From Sphingomonas sp. DG1-23 (GTDB taxonomy: Bacteria; Pseudomonadota; Alphaproteobacteria; Sphingomonadales; Sphingomonadaceae): DNA of 64,000 bases. The DNA lies in assembly GCF_030730875.1 (NCBI RefSeq), contig NZ_JAVAMA010000007.1:62001-126000 (forward strand), written 5' to 3'. Each line of letters starts with the position of its first letter. The first letter of the stretch is position 1. The notes beneath the pieces are model-generated. The model was not told the DNA's origin. It saw only the letters and a list, made by a program, of their open reading frames with translations, and did no database searches. Below are positions 1-7,863 of the stretch, one piece after another. A program made the translations under genes and the position numbers.

Positions 1-804
1 CGGATCGACGACCGGATCTATCGCCAGCGCGTCGCGCAGGCGCGGGCGAATGTCGCCAATGCGCAGGCGTCGCTGGCGAACAATCCGCAACAGGCGGCTG
101 CGCGTGCGGCGACCTTCGGGTCGCAACAGGCGGGGGTCGACGCCGCGCGGGCGCAACTGATCCGCGCGCAGGCGGACAATGCCCGGATCGAGGAACTGGC
201 ACGGCAGGGCTTCGTCGCCAATCGCGAGCGCGACGCCAGCCGCGCGGCGCTGCGTCAGGCGCAGGCCGATCTGCGTCAGGCCGAGGCGGCGCGGACGGTG
301 GCGCAGGAGGATGTCCGCAGCGTCGCGGTCGGCCGGGGCGGGCTGCAGGCGAGCGTCGAGGGCGCCGCGGCGGCGCTGCGGCTGGCGGAGATCGACCTCG
401 CCAACACCGTGATCCGCGCGCCGGTGGCCGGGGAACTGGGCGAGATCGGGGTACGGCAGGGGCAATATGTCACGGCCGGCACGCAATTGATGGCGCTGGT
501 GCCGCATCAATTCTGGGTGATCGCCAATTTCAAGGAAGCGCAGACCGCGAAGATCCGCCCCGGCGCGGTCGCGCGGTTCAAGGTCGATGCGCTGGGCGGC
601 GCGCGGCTGACCGGACGCGTCGAGCAATTGGCGCCGGCCGCGGGATCCGAGTTCGCAGTGATCCGGCCCGACAATGCCAGCGGCAATTTCGTCAAGGTGC
701 CGCAACGGATCGCGGTGCGGATCCGGATCGATCCGGACCAGGAGATGGCGGCGCGGCTGCGCCCGGGGATGTCGGTCGAGGCCGAGGTCGAGCTGGCAGA
801 GTAG
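1..804 (+). CDS. HlyD/EmrA-family membrane fusion protein (5' end outside window)
   Basis: The reading frame is open from base 1 and ends at TAG 802-804, so about 267 C-terminal residues are visible and the N-terminal membrane anchor is missing. The first 130 or so residues are rich in Ala, Gln, Arg and Glu with heptad-like spacing, as in the coiled-coil hairpin of periplasmic adaptor subunits. After it comes a lipoyl-like half motif (NTVIRAPVAGELGEIGVRQG) and a beta-barrel part ending in RLRPGMSVEAEVELAE, which is typical of the EmrA/HlyD branch. Such adaptors link an inner-membrane MFS or ABC exporter to an outer-membrane channel. The partner transporter should lie just left of the window. 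The family is clear; the exported substrate cannot be told. Confidence 0.9.
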   Translation, partial: RIDDRIYRQRVAQARANVANAQASLANNPQQAAARAATFGSQQAGVDAARAQLIRAQADNARIEELARQGFVANRERDASRAALRQAQADLRQAEAARTVAQEDVRSVAVGRGGLQASVEGAAAALRLAEIDLANTVIRAPVAGELGEIGVRQGQYVTAGTQLMALVPHQFWVIANFKEAQTAKIRPGAVARFKVDALGGARLTGRVEQLAPAAGSEFAVIRPDNASGNFVKVPQRIAVRIRIDPDQEMAARLRPGMSVEAEVELAE

Positions 805-827
805 GCAGGCCGCCTTCCGCACCCTAT

Positions 828-931
828 GTCACCCCGGGCTTGTGCCGGGGTCCACCGCGCCGCGCCGGCTGCCTTCCGTTGACGGTTCTTCGATTGCCGC
901 CCGGTGGACCCCGGAACAAGTCCGGGGTGAC
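828..931. repeat. Intergenic inverted repeat (REP-like), copy 1
   Basis: Left arm 828-855 begins GTCACCCCGG and ends CCGGGGTCCAC; right arm 904-931 begins GTGGACCCCGG and ends CCGGGGTGAC. Each arm is itself a small hairpin, and the two arms are near-perfect reverse complements across a 48-base spacer. The same arms recur at 4252-4358 and 8874-8980. It lies just after the membrane fusion gene, where it could act as a terminator or mRNA-stabilising structure. Confidence 0.85.
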
Positions 932-992
932 GATGAAGGGGGCCTTGAGCCTGTCGCCTCAGCCACTTAGGCTGATGCCTCCAAGCTGGGGG

Positions 993-2603
993 ATGCGAAT
1001 GAAGACGGGGTTGTTGGCGGCGCTGGCGCTGGCGGCGGGCGTTCCGGCATCGGCGCAGGAGATCGTGATCCGCGAGCTGCCTTCGGCGGTGGCGGCGTTC
1101 GAGGAGAAGTCGATCGACGATCTGCAGGCGATGATGGCGCGCGGCGAGCGGTCCAGCGCGCAGATCACCGAGCTCTATATCGAGCGGATCAGGATGCTCG
1201 ACCAGAGCGGTCCGACCCTGCGTTCGGTGATCGCCGTCAGTCCGAATGCGCTCGAACAGGCGCGGGCAAGCGACGCGCGGCGCAAGGCGGGCAAGCTCCG
1301 CGGACCGCTCGACGGCGTGCCGGTGCTGATCAAGGACAATATCGACACGAAGGAATTGCCCACCACCGCAGGCAGCCTCGCGCTCGCGGAGAACCGCACC
1401 GGCCGCGATGCCCCAATGGTCGCGCTGCTGCGCGCGCAGGGCGCGGTGATCCTCGGCAAGACCAATCTCAGCGAATGGGCGAACATCCGTTCGAACAATT
1501 CGATGAGCGGGTGGAGCGCGGTCGGCGGGCTGGTGAAGAACCCCTATGCGCTCGATCGCACCGCGTGCGGCTCGTCGAGCGGATCGGGCGCGGCAGTGGC
1601 GGCGAGCCTCGCGGCGGTTGCGGTGGGGACCGAGACCGACGGGTCGGTGGTGTGCCCCGCGGCGATGAACGGGCTGGTCGGATTGAAGCCGACGCTCGGG
1701 CTGGTCAGCCGCACTTATGTCGTGCCGATCAGCCATAGCCAGGACACGCCGGGGCCGATGGCGCGGACGGTCAAGGATGCGGCGATCCTGTTCTCGGCGA
1801 TGGTCGGCAGCGATCCGCAGGATGCGGCGACCAAAAGCGCCGACAAATATCGCAAGGATTATGCCGCGGGATTGTCGGCGGACGCGCTGCGCGGGATGCG
1901 GCTCGGCTATTGGAAGCCCGAGATGGACCGCGAGCTCGCCGCGCGGTTCGACAAGGCGCTCGACCAGCTGCGCGCTGCCGGGGCGATCCTCGTCGAAGTG
2001 AAGATGCCCGAATTGAAGGGTCTCGGGGAGGCCGAGGGCGAAGTGCTGTACACCGAGCTCAAGGACGATCTCGCCGCCTATCTCGCGACCACGCCGGCAG
2101 CGGTGAAGGTGCGCACGCTGGCGGACGTGATCGCGTTCAACGAGGCGCACAAGGATGCGGAGATGCCGTTCTTCGGGCAGGAGAGCTTCGTCCGGGCCGA
2201 GAAGACGCGCGGCGTCAAGGACCCCGAATATCTCGGCGCGCGCGCGCGATCGGCGCGGCTCGCGGGGCCCGAGGGGATCGATGCGATGCTCAGGGCGGCG
2301 AATGCGCAGATCCTCGTCACTCCGACCTATGGCACGCCGTGGCTCAGCGATCCCGCGCACGGCGACCAGTATACCGGCCCGTCGGCGAGCCAATTGCCCG
2401 CAATCTCGGGCTATCCGCATCTGACCGTGCCGATGGGGCTGGTCGAGGGCGGGCTGCCGGCCGGCCTGTCGTTCATCGGCACGGCGTATGCCGACGAATT
2501 GCTGCTCAAGGCGGGCTATGGCTGGGAGCAGGCGACGCAGGCGCGGGTGCCGCCGCGCTATCTGCCGAGCGCGCCCGCCGAGCTGGGGCCGCGCAAGCCC
2601 TGA
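993..2603 (+). CDS. Secreted amidase (amidase signature family)
   Basis: A 536-residue amidase-signature enzyme, which hydrolyses a carboxamide with a Ser-cisSer-Lys triad. The triad is visible: Lys114 in VPVLIKDNID, the cis-Ser near residue 195 in CGSSSGSGAA, and nucleophile Ser218 in ETDGSVVCPA. The N-terminus is a signal peptide (charged MRMK, hydrophobic stretch, cut after SAQ), so the protein is exported. I place the start at ATG 993 (ATG 999 is equally possible) after a GGGGG run; a longer upstream frame would begin inside the repeat at 828-931 and is unlikely. Secreted members act on peptide amides, acylated amines or cell-wall-derived amides; the substrate here is unknown. Its stop abuts the stop of the opposing DUF2721 gene. 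Confidence 0.9.
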   Translation: MRMKTGLLAALALAAGVPASAQEIVIRELPSAVAAFEEKSIDDLQAMMARGERSSAQITELYIERIRMLDQSGPTLRSVIAVSPNALEQARASDARRKAGKLRGPLDGVPVLIKDNIDTKELPTTAGSLALAENRTGRDAPMVALLRAQGAVILGKTNLSEWANIRSNNSMSGWSAVGGLVKNPYALDRTACGSSSGSGAAVAASLAAVAVGTETDGSVVCPAAMNGLVGLKPTLGLVSRTYVVPISHSQDTPGPMARTVKDAAILFSAMVGSDPQDAATKSADKYRKDYAAGLSADALRGMRLGYWKPEMDRELAARFDKALDQLRAAGAILVEVKMPELKGLGEAEGEVLYTELKDDLAAYLATTPAAVKVRTLADVIAFNEAHKDAEMPFFGQESFVRAEKTRGVKDPEYLGARARSARLAGPEGIDAMLRAANAQILVTPTYGTPWLSDPAHGDQYTGPSASQLPAISGYPHLTVPMGLVEGGLPAGLSFIGTAYADELLLKAGYGWEQATQARVPPRYLPSAPAELGPRKP

Positions 2604-3065
2604 TTACTTGCCGTCGAGCTCGAGCAATTCCTCGCGGACATGGATCGCGCCGAGCGACATGCGGACCTCGATCAGGAAATAGATCAGGCAGGTCATCAGC
2701 AGCAGCATCGAGATGACGAAGGCGACCGCGACGATCGCGCCGACATGCAGCCCGAACAGCCGCGAGACGAACATCAAGGCCACCACGAAGCAGGTGGCGA
2801 GCGCGCTGGAGACGCACAGGAAGATCGCATTGTTGATCACCGAGATGCGCTTGTCGATCAGCCGCAGCTCCCAGACATGGCGATCGTGCTCGGGCCCGGT
2901 CGAGCGCGGATGGATCTCCTCGAGGTTGCGCGCACGATCGACGATGCGGGCGAGACGGGCGACCATCACGTTGAGGATCGCGCCGATGCCGGCGAGCAGG
3001 AACACCGGCGCGATCGCGCTCTGGATCGTGTCGGCGACGGTGGAAAGATAGGGTCCTGCCATCAT
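2604..3065 (-). CDS. DUF2721 family membrane protein
   Basis: A 153-residue integral membrane protein. One hydrophobic segment near residues 13-35 (IAPVFLLAGIGAILNVMVAR) is followed by a short charged stretch with ARIVDRAR, and two more segments lie in the C-terminal half. This layout and the conserved RLARIVDRxRxL motif fit the DUF2721 family, whose function is unknown. I chose the MM start at 3065, because the 40 further in-frame upstream codons are not membrane-protein-like and would overlap the divergent GNAT gene. The stop touches the amidase stop with no gap, a convergent arrangement. Confidence 0.85.
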   Translation of the reverse strand: MMAGPYLSTVADTIQSAIAPVFLLAGIGAILNVMVARLARIVDRARNLEEIHPRSTGPEHDRHVWELRLIDKRISVINNAIFLCVSSALATCFVVALMFVSRLFGLHVGAIVAVAFVISMLLLMTCLIYFLIEVRMSLGAIHVREELLELDGK

Positions 3066-3153
3066 CGGCCCTGTATGCCGGGCTCGCGCGCCGACGGGAA
3101 GCCGCTTACGGACTTCTACCGGTTGGTAACCGATCGGGGCGTAGGAAAGCGGG

Positions 3154-4302
3154 ATGACCAAGCCGATGCCGCTCGATGAATTCACGCGCCTGCCGCCGAT
3201 GCTGTCGGTCGAATGCGTCGACGGGCTCGCGGCGGGGATCGATCAGGTCGCGGCGCACGCGGCGCCGTCGCACCGTTTCCTGCGCTACGGCTGGTTCGCC
3301 GCGGCGCTGCAGGCCTATGGCGGCGCGGCGCGGACCCTGACCGTCGCCCGCGAAGGCGAACCCGCGGCGGCATTGCCGGTCACGCGCACGGGGCCGGGCT
3401 GGCTGGGGCTGGCGAGCGTGCCGGGCTGCTATTGGCCGTTCCGCAGCTTTCCGGTGTGCGGCGATGCGGGGGTCGAGGTCGGCGAGGCGTTGCTGGCGCG
3501 ACTGTCGCGCGAAGCCAATGCGCTGCGGATCGGCCCGGTCTATGACGGCGATCCGGGGCTCGAACTGCTCCGCCAGGCCGCGGCGGCGAGGGGCTGGGCG
3601 GTGCTCGACCGCTTCGTCGCCGACAGCTTCCTGCTCGACATCGCGGCGCTGCAGGGCGAGGGGACCTGGCCGCGCAATTCGACGCTGCGGAAGAACCGTT
3701 TTCATGAGAAGCATCTCGGCGGGCATGGCGAACTCGACTGGGGTTTCGTCTCGGGCTCGGACTGGGACGAGGCGAGCTTCGACGCCCTTGCCGAGATCGA
3801 GCGCAAGAGCTGGATCGCGGCGCGGACCGATGGCTCGGATGCCAAATTCACCCGCGAGGGCCATGGCGGCTTCTGGCGCGCGGCTGCCGCCGATCCGGTG
3901 GTCGCCGACATGATGTGGGCGGCGGTGCTGCGGGTCGACGGCGCGCCCGCGGCCTTTTCGTTCGATCTGAACGCCGGTGCGCTGAAATATGCGATCGCCA
4001 ACAGCTACCACCCGGTTTTCGCCAAGCATTCGCCGGGGAAGCTGCTTTACTATCGCAACCTCGTCCGCGGGATCGAGGACGGCATCCGGACCGTGGATTG
4101 GGGCGCCGGCGACAGCGGCTACAAGCAAGTGATCGGCGCCGCGCGCGGCCCGGCGATCCGCGACTGGCTGTTCGTGCGGCCGGGACTGCCGGCGCTTGCC
4201 GGGAGGATGCTGCGCGGGGTTTGGCGGCGGAGTGGGCATCAGCAATCGTCCGTCACCCCGGCCGAAGGGCCGGGGTCCACTGGGCCGCACACTACAGACT
4301 AG
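3154..4302 (+). CDS. GNAT-type acyltransferase (BioF2/CelD-like Acetyltransf_6)
   Basis: A 382-residue protein of the double-GNAT, CelD/FemAB-like type. It carries LRKNRFHEKHLG around residues 177-188 and a C-terminal acceptor region with YAIANSYHPVFAKHSPGKLLYYR followed by VDWGAGDSGYKQ, both typical of the group annotated as involved in cellulose or exopolysaccharide biosynthesis. These proteins are cytoplasmic and transfer an acyl or aminoacyl group from a CoA- or tRNA-type donor; the substrate here is not known. The natural C-terminus seems to end near residue 366: the last 16 or so residues (VTPAEGPGSTGPHTTD) are encoded by the inverted repeat that starts at 4252, and the stop codon lies in the repeat spacer. 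Confidence 0.85.
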   Translation: MTKPMPLDEFTRLPPMLSVECVDGLAAGIDQVAAHAAPSHRFLRYGWFAAALQAYGGAARTLTVAREGEPAAALPVTRTGPGWLGLASVPGCYWPFRSFPVCGDAGVEVGEALLARLSREANALRIGPVYDGDPGLELLRQAAAARGWAVLDRFVADSFLLDIAALQGEGTWPRNSTLRKNRFHEKHLGGHGELDWGFVSGSDWDEASFDALAEIERKSWIAARTDGSDAKFTREGHGGFWRAAAADPVVADMMWAAVLRVDGAPAAFSFDLNAGALKYAIANSYHPVFAKHSPGKLLYYRNLVRGIEDGIRTVDWGAGDSGYKQVIGAARGPAIRDWLFVRPGLPALAGRMLRGVWRRSGHQQSSVTPAEGPGSTGPHTTD

Positions 4303-4358
4303 AGGCGCTATGGTTTCGCCAGGCCGCGCGGTGGACCCCGGAACAACTCCGGGGTGAC
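4252..4358. repeat. Intergenic inverted repeat (REP-like), copy 2
   Basis: Arms 4252-4280 and 4331-4358 are reverse complements with the same GTCACCCCGG / CCGGGGTCCAC ends as copy 1; the hairpin tip of the left arm differs (CGAAGG). The left arm and part of the spacer are read as the end of the GNAT protein. The element separates two convergent genes and could work as a bidirectional terminator. Confidence 0.85.
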
Positions 4359-4369
4359 GACGTGTGGCG

Positions 4370-6061
4370 TCAGGCGGCGAAGGCTTCCGCATCCAGCGCG
4401 TACAGCATCTCGGCCTTCGCCATCGCCGCGGCCTTGAGCCCCATTGCTTCGGGGACGATCTGCTCGACATAGAAGCGCGCCGCGGCGGCCTTCATCTTGC
4501 GGAAGGCTGGATCGCCTTCGGAGCGCGCGGCGACCCGGCCGCTCTCCTCCATCAGCCAGCCGCACACCGCGACCGAGAGCATCGTCAGGAAGGGATAGCT
4601 CGCGGCGAGGCGGTCGTCGGCTTCCGACGAAAGCAGATGGCGGCCGACTTCGTCGCACGCGTCGATCAGCCGGATCAGCTCGCCGTGCTCGGCGTCGCCG
4701 CGCATCTCGGCCAGCAGGCCGAACAAGGTGCCGCCATTGTCCATGCCCAGCTTGCGGCCGACGAGATCCATGGCCTGGATGCCGTTGGTGCCTTCGTAGA
4801 TCGGAGTGATGCGGGCGTCGCGGAAATGCTGGGCGGCGCCGGTCTCCTCGATATAGCCCATCCCGCCATGGACCTGCACGCCGAGGCTGGCGACTTCGTT
4901 GCCGAGATCGGTGCCGTGCGCCTTGGCGAGCGGGGTGAGCAATTCGACCCGGGCCTGTGCGGCCGTGTCCCCCGCGCGGGCGCGGTCGAGCTGGCCGAAC
5001 GCGTAATAGACCAATGCGCGCGCCGCCTGGGTCTGCGCCTTCATGCGGAGCAGCATGCGGCGGACGTCGGGATGCTCGACGATCGCGGCGGGGGCGCCGG
5101 CGCGGACGCCCTGGACGCGTTCGCGGGCATAGGCCACGGCGCGCTGCGTGGCGCGCTCGGCGACCTGCACGCCCTGCAGGCCGACATTCAATCGGGCATT
5201 GTTCATCATCGTGAACATCGCGCGGATTCCGCCCATCTCGCCGCCGATCAGCTCGCCGATGCAATCGTCGTGATCGCCGAACGAGAGTACGCAGGTCGGC
5301 GAGGCATGGAGCCCCATTTTGTGCTCGATCGAGACCACGCGGACGTCGTTGAACGCTCCCGGATTGCCCTCGGCGTCGAGGCGGTATTTGGGGACGAGGA
5401 ACAGCGACAGGCCCTTGGTGCCTGCCGGGGCATCGGGAGTGCGGGCGAGGACGAGATGGACGATATTGTCGGCCATGTCGTGATCGCCGAACGAGATGAA
5501 GATCTTGGTGCCCTTGATCCGGTACGTCCCGTCGCCGACCGGCTCGGCCTTCGACTTGAGCGCGCCGACATCGCTGCCCGCCTGCGGCTCGGTGAGGTTC
5601 ATCGTCCCCGTCCATTCGCCGGTGGCCAGTTTCGGCAGGTACAGCGCCTGCTGCTCCGGGGTGCCGTGATGCGCCAGCGCCTCGATCGCGCCGACGGTGA
5701 GGATCGGGGCGAGCGCGAAGCCCATGTTCGCAGTGCCGAGCGTCTCGAGCACGGCGATCGACAGGCTGACCGGCAGGCCCTGGCCGCCGAATTCGGCCGG
5801 CGAGCCGATCGTGCCCCAGCCGCCCTCGACATAGGCCTTGTACGCTTCGGCGAAGCCGGCGGGCATCGTCACGCCCTGCTCGCTCCATTTGGGGCCGTCG
5901 GTGTCGCCGAGGCGATCGAGCGGCGCCCATTCGCCCGCGGCGAACTGGCCGGCGCCGTCGAGCACGGCGTCGGTCATTTCGGCGGCCTCGGGACTGATCT
6001 CGGCGAGGCGGACGATGGATTCGAGAACGAAGCGCTGCTCGGCAGTGGCGGGGGTGAACAT
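4370..6061 (-). CDS. Acyl-CoA dehydrogenase, DmdC-like long form
   Basis: A 563-residue FAD-dependent acyl-CoA dehydrogenase that oxidises an acyl-CoA to the 2-enoyl-CoA in the cytoplasm. Visible family motifs are MNLTEPQAGSDVGAL near residue 150, the VHGGMGYIEET segment, and the catalytic base Glu423 in ITPIYEGTNG. The C-terminal extra domain makes it longer than standard dehydrogenases (about 380 residues) and places it with the DmdC/AcdA type, which includes 3-methylmercaptopropionyl-CoA dehydrogenase. Without neighbours for DMSP breakdown, a general or branched acyl-CoA role is as likely. The start is ATG 6061. The gene stands alone, convergent with the GNAT gene and divergent from tsaC. 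Confidence 0.93.
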   Translation of the reverse strand: MFTPATAEQRFVLESIVRLAEISPEAAEMTDAVLDGAGQFAAGEWAPLDRLGDTDGPKWSEQGVTMPAGFAEAYKAYVEGGWGTIGSPAEFGGQGLPVSLSIAVLETLGTANMGFALAPILTVGAIEALAHHGTPEQQALYLPKLATGEWTGTMNLTEPQAGSDVGALKSKAEPVGDGTYRIKGTKIFISFGDHDMADNIVHLVLARTPDAPAGTKGLSLFLVPKYRLDAEGNPGAFNDVRVVSIEHKMGLHASPTCVLSFGDHDDCIGELIGGEMGGIRAMFTMMNNARLNVGLQGVQVAERATQRAVAYARERVQGVRAGAPAAIVEHPDVRRMLLRMKAQTQAARALVYYAFGQLDRARAGDTAAQARVELLTPLAKAHGTDLGNEVASLGVQVHGGMGYIEETGAAQHFRDARITPIYEGTNGIQAMDLVGRKLGMDNGGTLFGLLAEMRGDAEHGELIRLIDACDEVGRHLLSSEADDRLAASYPFLTMLSVAVCGWLMEESGRVAARSEGDPAFRKMKAAAARFYVEQIVPEAMGLKAAAMAKAEMLYALDAEAFAA

Positions 6062-6107
6062 GATGCCTCTCTTGTCGTCTTGTTTGCCGCGCTATAGCGC
6101 CCGTCCG

Positions 6108-7082
6108 GTGAGCCCGACAAATCCCCGAATCTTACCCTACGGCATGGCTGCGATCGCCGAGGCGGCGGCGCTGATTCGCGGCGGCGGATGCGTCGCGGTG
6201 CCGACCGAAACGGTCTATGGTCTCGCCGCCAACGCCTGCGATTCGCGCGCGGTGGCGGGGATTTACGAAGCCAAGGGGCGGCCGAGCTTCAATCCGCTGA
6301 TCGTCCATGTGCCCGATCTCGGGGCGGCCGAGATCATCGCGCTGTTCGACGATGCGGCGCGGGCGCTGGCCCAGCGCTTCTGGCCCGGGCCGCTGACTCT
6401 GGTGCTGCCGGTGCGGCCTGAGGCGCGGATCGCGTCTCTGGTCACCGCGGGGCTCGATACGATTGCGATCCGCGTGCCCGATCACCGCGCGATGCAAGCC
6501 CTGCTCGACGCGAGCGGGGTGCCGCTGGCGGCGCCTTCGGCCAATGCCAGCGGGGGAATCTCGCCGACCCGGGCCGAGCATGTCGCGAAGAGCCTCGCGG
6601 GGCGGATCCCGCTGGTGATCGACGATGGGCCGACGAGTGCGGGGATCGAGTCGACGATCGTCATGGGGAACGTAATCTTGCGGCCGGGGCCTTTGAGTCG
6701 AGCGGACTTGTTCCCCTGCGAAGGCAGGGTCCCAGAGTTACCGAGCGTATCGTCCGGCGACTCTGGACCCCTGCCGGCGCAGGGGAACAAGGGGATCGCA
6801 GCGCCCGGCCAGCTCGACAGCCATTATGCGCCGGCCAAGCCGCTGCGGCTGGGCGCGACCGTGCGGCGCGAAGGCGAGTGGCTGATCGGCTTCGGCGCGG
6901 TGCCGGGGGACGATACGCTGTCGCTGCGCGGCGATCTGGTCGAGGCGGCGGCGAATCTGTTCGATGCGCTGCACCGGGGGGATGCGTCCGAGGCGGATGC
7001 GATCGCGGTGGCGCCGGTGCCCGAGAGCGGGATCGGGTTGGCGATCAACGACCGGCTGCGAAGGGCGGCGTTTCCGAAATAG
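6108..7082 (+). CDS. tsaC: L-threonylcarbamoyladenylate synthase, Sua5 type
   Basis: This enzyme makes threonylcarbamoyl-AMP from threonine, bicarbonate and ATP for the t6A37 modification of ANN-decoding tRNAs. Residues 15-200 are the YrdC domain, with VAVPTETVYGLAANA, the KGRPxxNPL motif (Lys56) and SANASGGISPT; the C-terminal Sua5 domain starts at APGQLDSHYAPAKPL. I prefer GTG 6108 because NPRILPYG just upstream of ATG 6144 matches the usual family N-terminus. The linker between the two domains is unusual: bases 6710-6787, exactly 26 codons, are an inverted repeat of a REP-like family read in frame (roughly residues 201-227). The linker length is near normal, so the protein is probably functional. 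Confidence 0.92.
   Translation: MSPTNPRILPYGMAAIAEAAALIRGGGCVAVPTETVYGLAANACDSRAVAGIYEAKGRPSFNPLIVHVPDLGAAEIIALFDDAARALAQRFWPGPLTLVLPVRPEARIASLVTAGLDTIAIRVPDHRAMQALLDASGVPLAAPSANASGGISPTRAEHVAKSLAGRIPLVIDDGPTSAGIESTIVMGNVILRPGPLSRADLFPCEGRVPELPSVSSGDSGPLPAQGNKGIAAPGQLDSHYAPAKPLRLGATVRREGEWLIGFGAVPGDDTLSLRGDLVEAAANLFDALHRGDASEADAIAVAPVPESGIGLAINDRLRRAAFPK
6710..6787. repeat. Inverted repeat of a second REP-like family inside tsaC
   Basis: Left arm 6710-6738 begins GTTCCCCTGCG and ends CCCAGAGT; right arm 6760-6787 begins ACTCTGGACCC and ends GCAGGGGAAC. The arms are reverse complements apart from a few bases, around a 21-base spacer. The unit is 78 bases and contains no stop in the tsaC frame. 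Its sequence differs from the GTCACCCCGG repeats, so it is a separate family. Confidence 0.85.
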
Positions 7083-7084
7083 TG

Positions 7085-7222
7085 AAATCCTCCCTCGCGA
7101 AGCGGGGGAGGGGGACCAGCGAAGCTGGTGGAGGGGGGCTCTCCACGAGCGACGCGCTTGCGGCCTGGCCCCTTCCGTCGCGCTGCGCGCGCCACCTCCC
7201 CCGCTTCGCGAGGGAGGATTTT
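7085..7222. repeat. Inverted repeat between convergent tsaC and msrA (third type)
   Basis: Arms 7085-7115 (AAATCCTCCCTCGCGAAGCG, then G-rich) and 7191-7222 (CCACCTCCCCCGCTTCGCGA, then GGGAGGATTT) are reverse complements. The spacer contains ACCAGCGAAGCTGGT, a smaller palindrome. It fills the whole gap between two convergent genes, suggesting a bidirectional terminator-like role. Confidence 0.8.
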
Positions 7223-7230
7223 TCTGGAGG

Positions 7231-7776
7231 CTACGCCGCCGCGCCTTCCCTGGTCCTTGCCGCGAAGCTCTTGCGCAACTTGCGCAGCTTGGGCGGGATC
7301 ACCGCGAGGCAATAGGGGTTCCGCTGGCCTTCCCCCTGCCAATATTCCTGATGATAATCCTCGGCCGGATACCATTCGGTCAGCGGCTCGATCGTGGTGA
7401 CGATCGGCGCGGGCCAGTCGGCGCTCGCCCGCTCGATCGCGGCCTTGGCTTCGGCTTCCTGCGCTTCCGAATGCGGGAAGATCGCCGAGCGATATTGGGT
7501 GCCGACGTCATTGCCCTGGCGGTTGAGCTGGGTGGGGTCGTGGGTGGCGAGGAAGATGTCGAGCAGATCGCCGTAGCGGATCTGATCGGCATCGAAGGTC
7601 ACCCGGATCGCCTCGGCATGGCCGGTGTCGCCGCCGCACACCTGCTTGTAGGTCGGATTGGCGACGGTGCCGCCGATATAGCCGCTCTCGACCTTGGTCA
7701 CGCCGATCACGTCGTTGAACACCGCCTCGGTGCACCAGAAGCATCCGCCGGCGAGCGTCGCGGTTTCGACTGTCAT
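7231..7776 (-). CDS. msrA: Peptide-methionine (S)-S-oxide reductase
   Basis: A 181-residue MsrA, which reduces the S-epimer of methionine sulfoxide in proteins and free methionine. The active-site motif GGCFWC is at residues 10-15 with catalytic Cys12, followed by the family segments SGYIGG, YKQVCGGDTGHAEAI, DPTQLNRQGNDVGTQYRS and DYHQEYW. There is no signal peptide, so it is cytoplasmic. The start is ATG 7776 with a GGAGAA ribosome site. No msrB is visible nearby. It is divergent from galE with an 87-base gap. Confidence 0.96.
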   Translation of the reverse strand: MTVETATLAGGCFWCTEAVFNDVIGVTKVESGYIGGTVANPTYKQVCGGDTGHAEAIRVTFDADQIRYGDLLDIFLATHDPTQLNRQGNDVGTQYRSAIFPHSEAQEAEAKAAIERASADWPAPIVTTIEPLTEWYPAEDYHQEYWQGEGQRNPYCLAVIPPKLRKLRKSFAARTREGAAA

Positions 7777-7863
7777 TTCATTCTCCTTGTCGCGCTCAAG
7801 ATAGGTGGGGGTTGGCGCAGCGCAATCGCCCCTCTAGGCGAGGCGCGGCAAAGGGAGATCGTG

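Noticed and set aside
507..2420. Long open frame on the minus strand opposite the amidase gene
   Set aside because: Arg/His-rich, no family similarity; an antisense shadow typical of GC-rich DNA. The amidase on the plus strand has the full catalytic triad.
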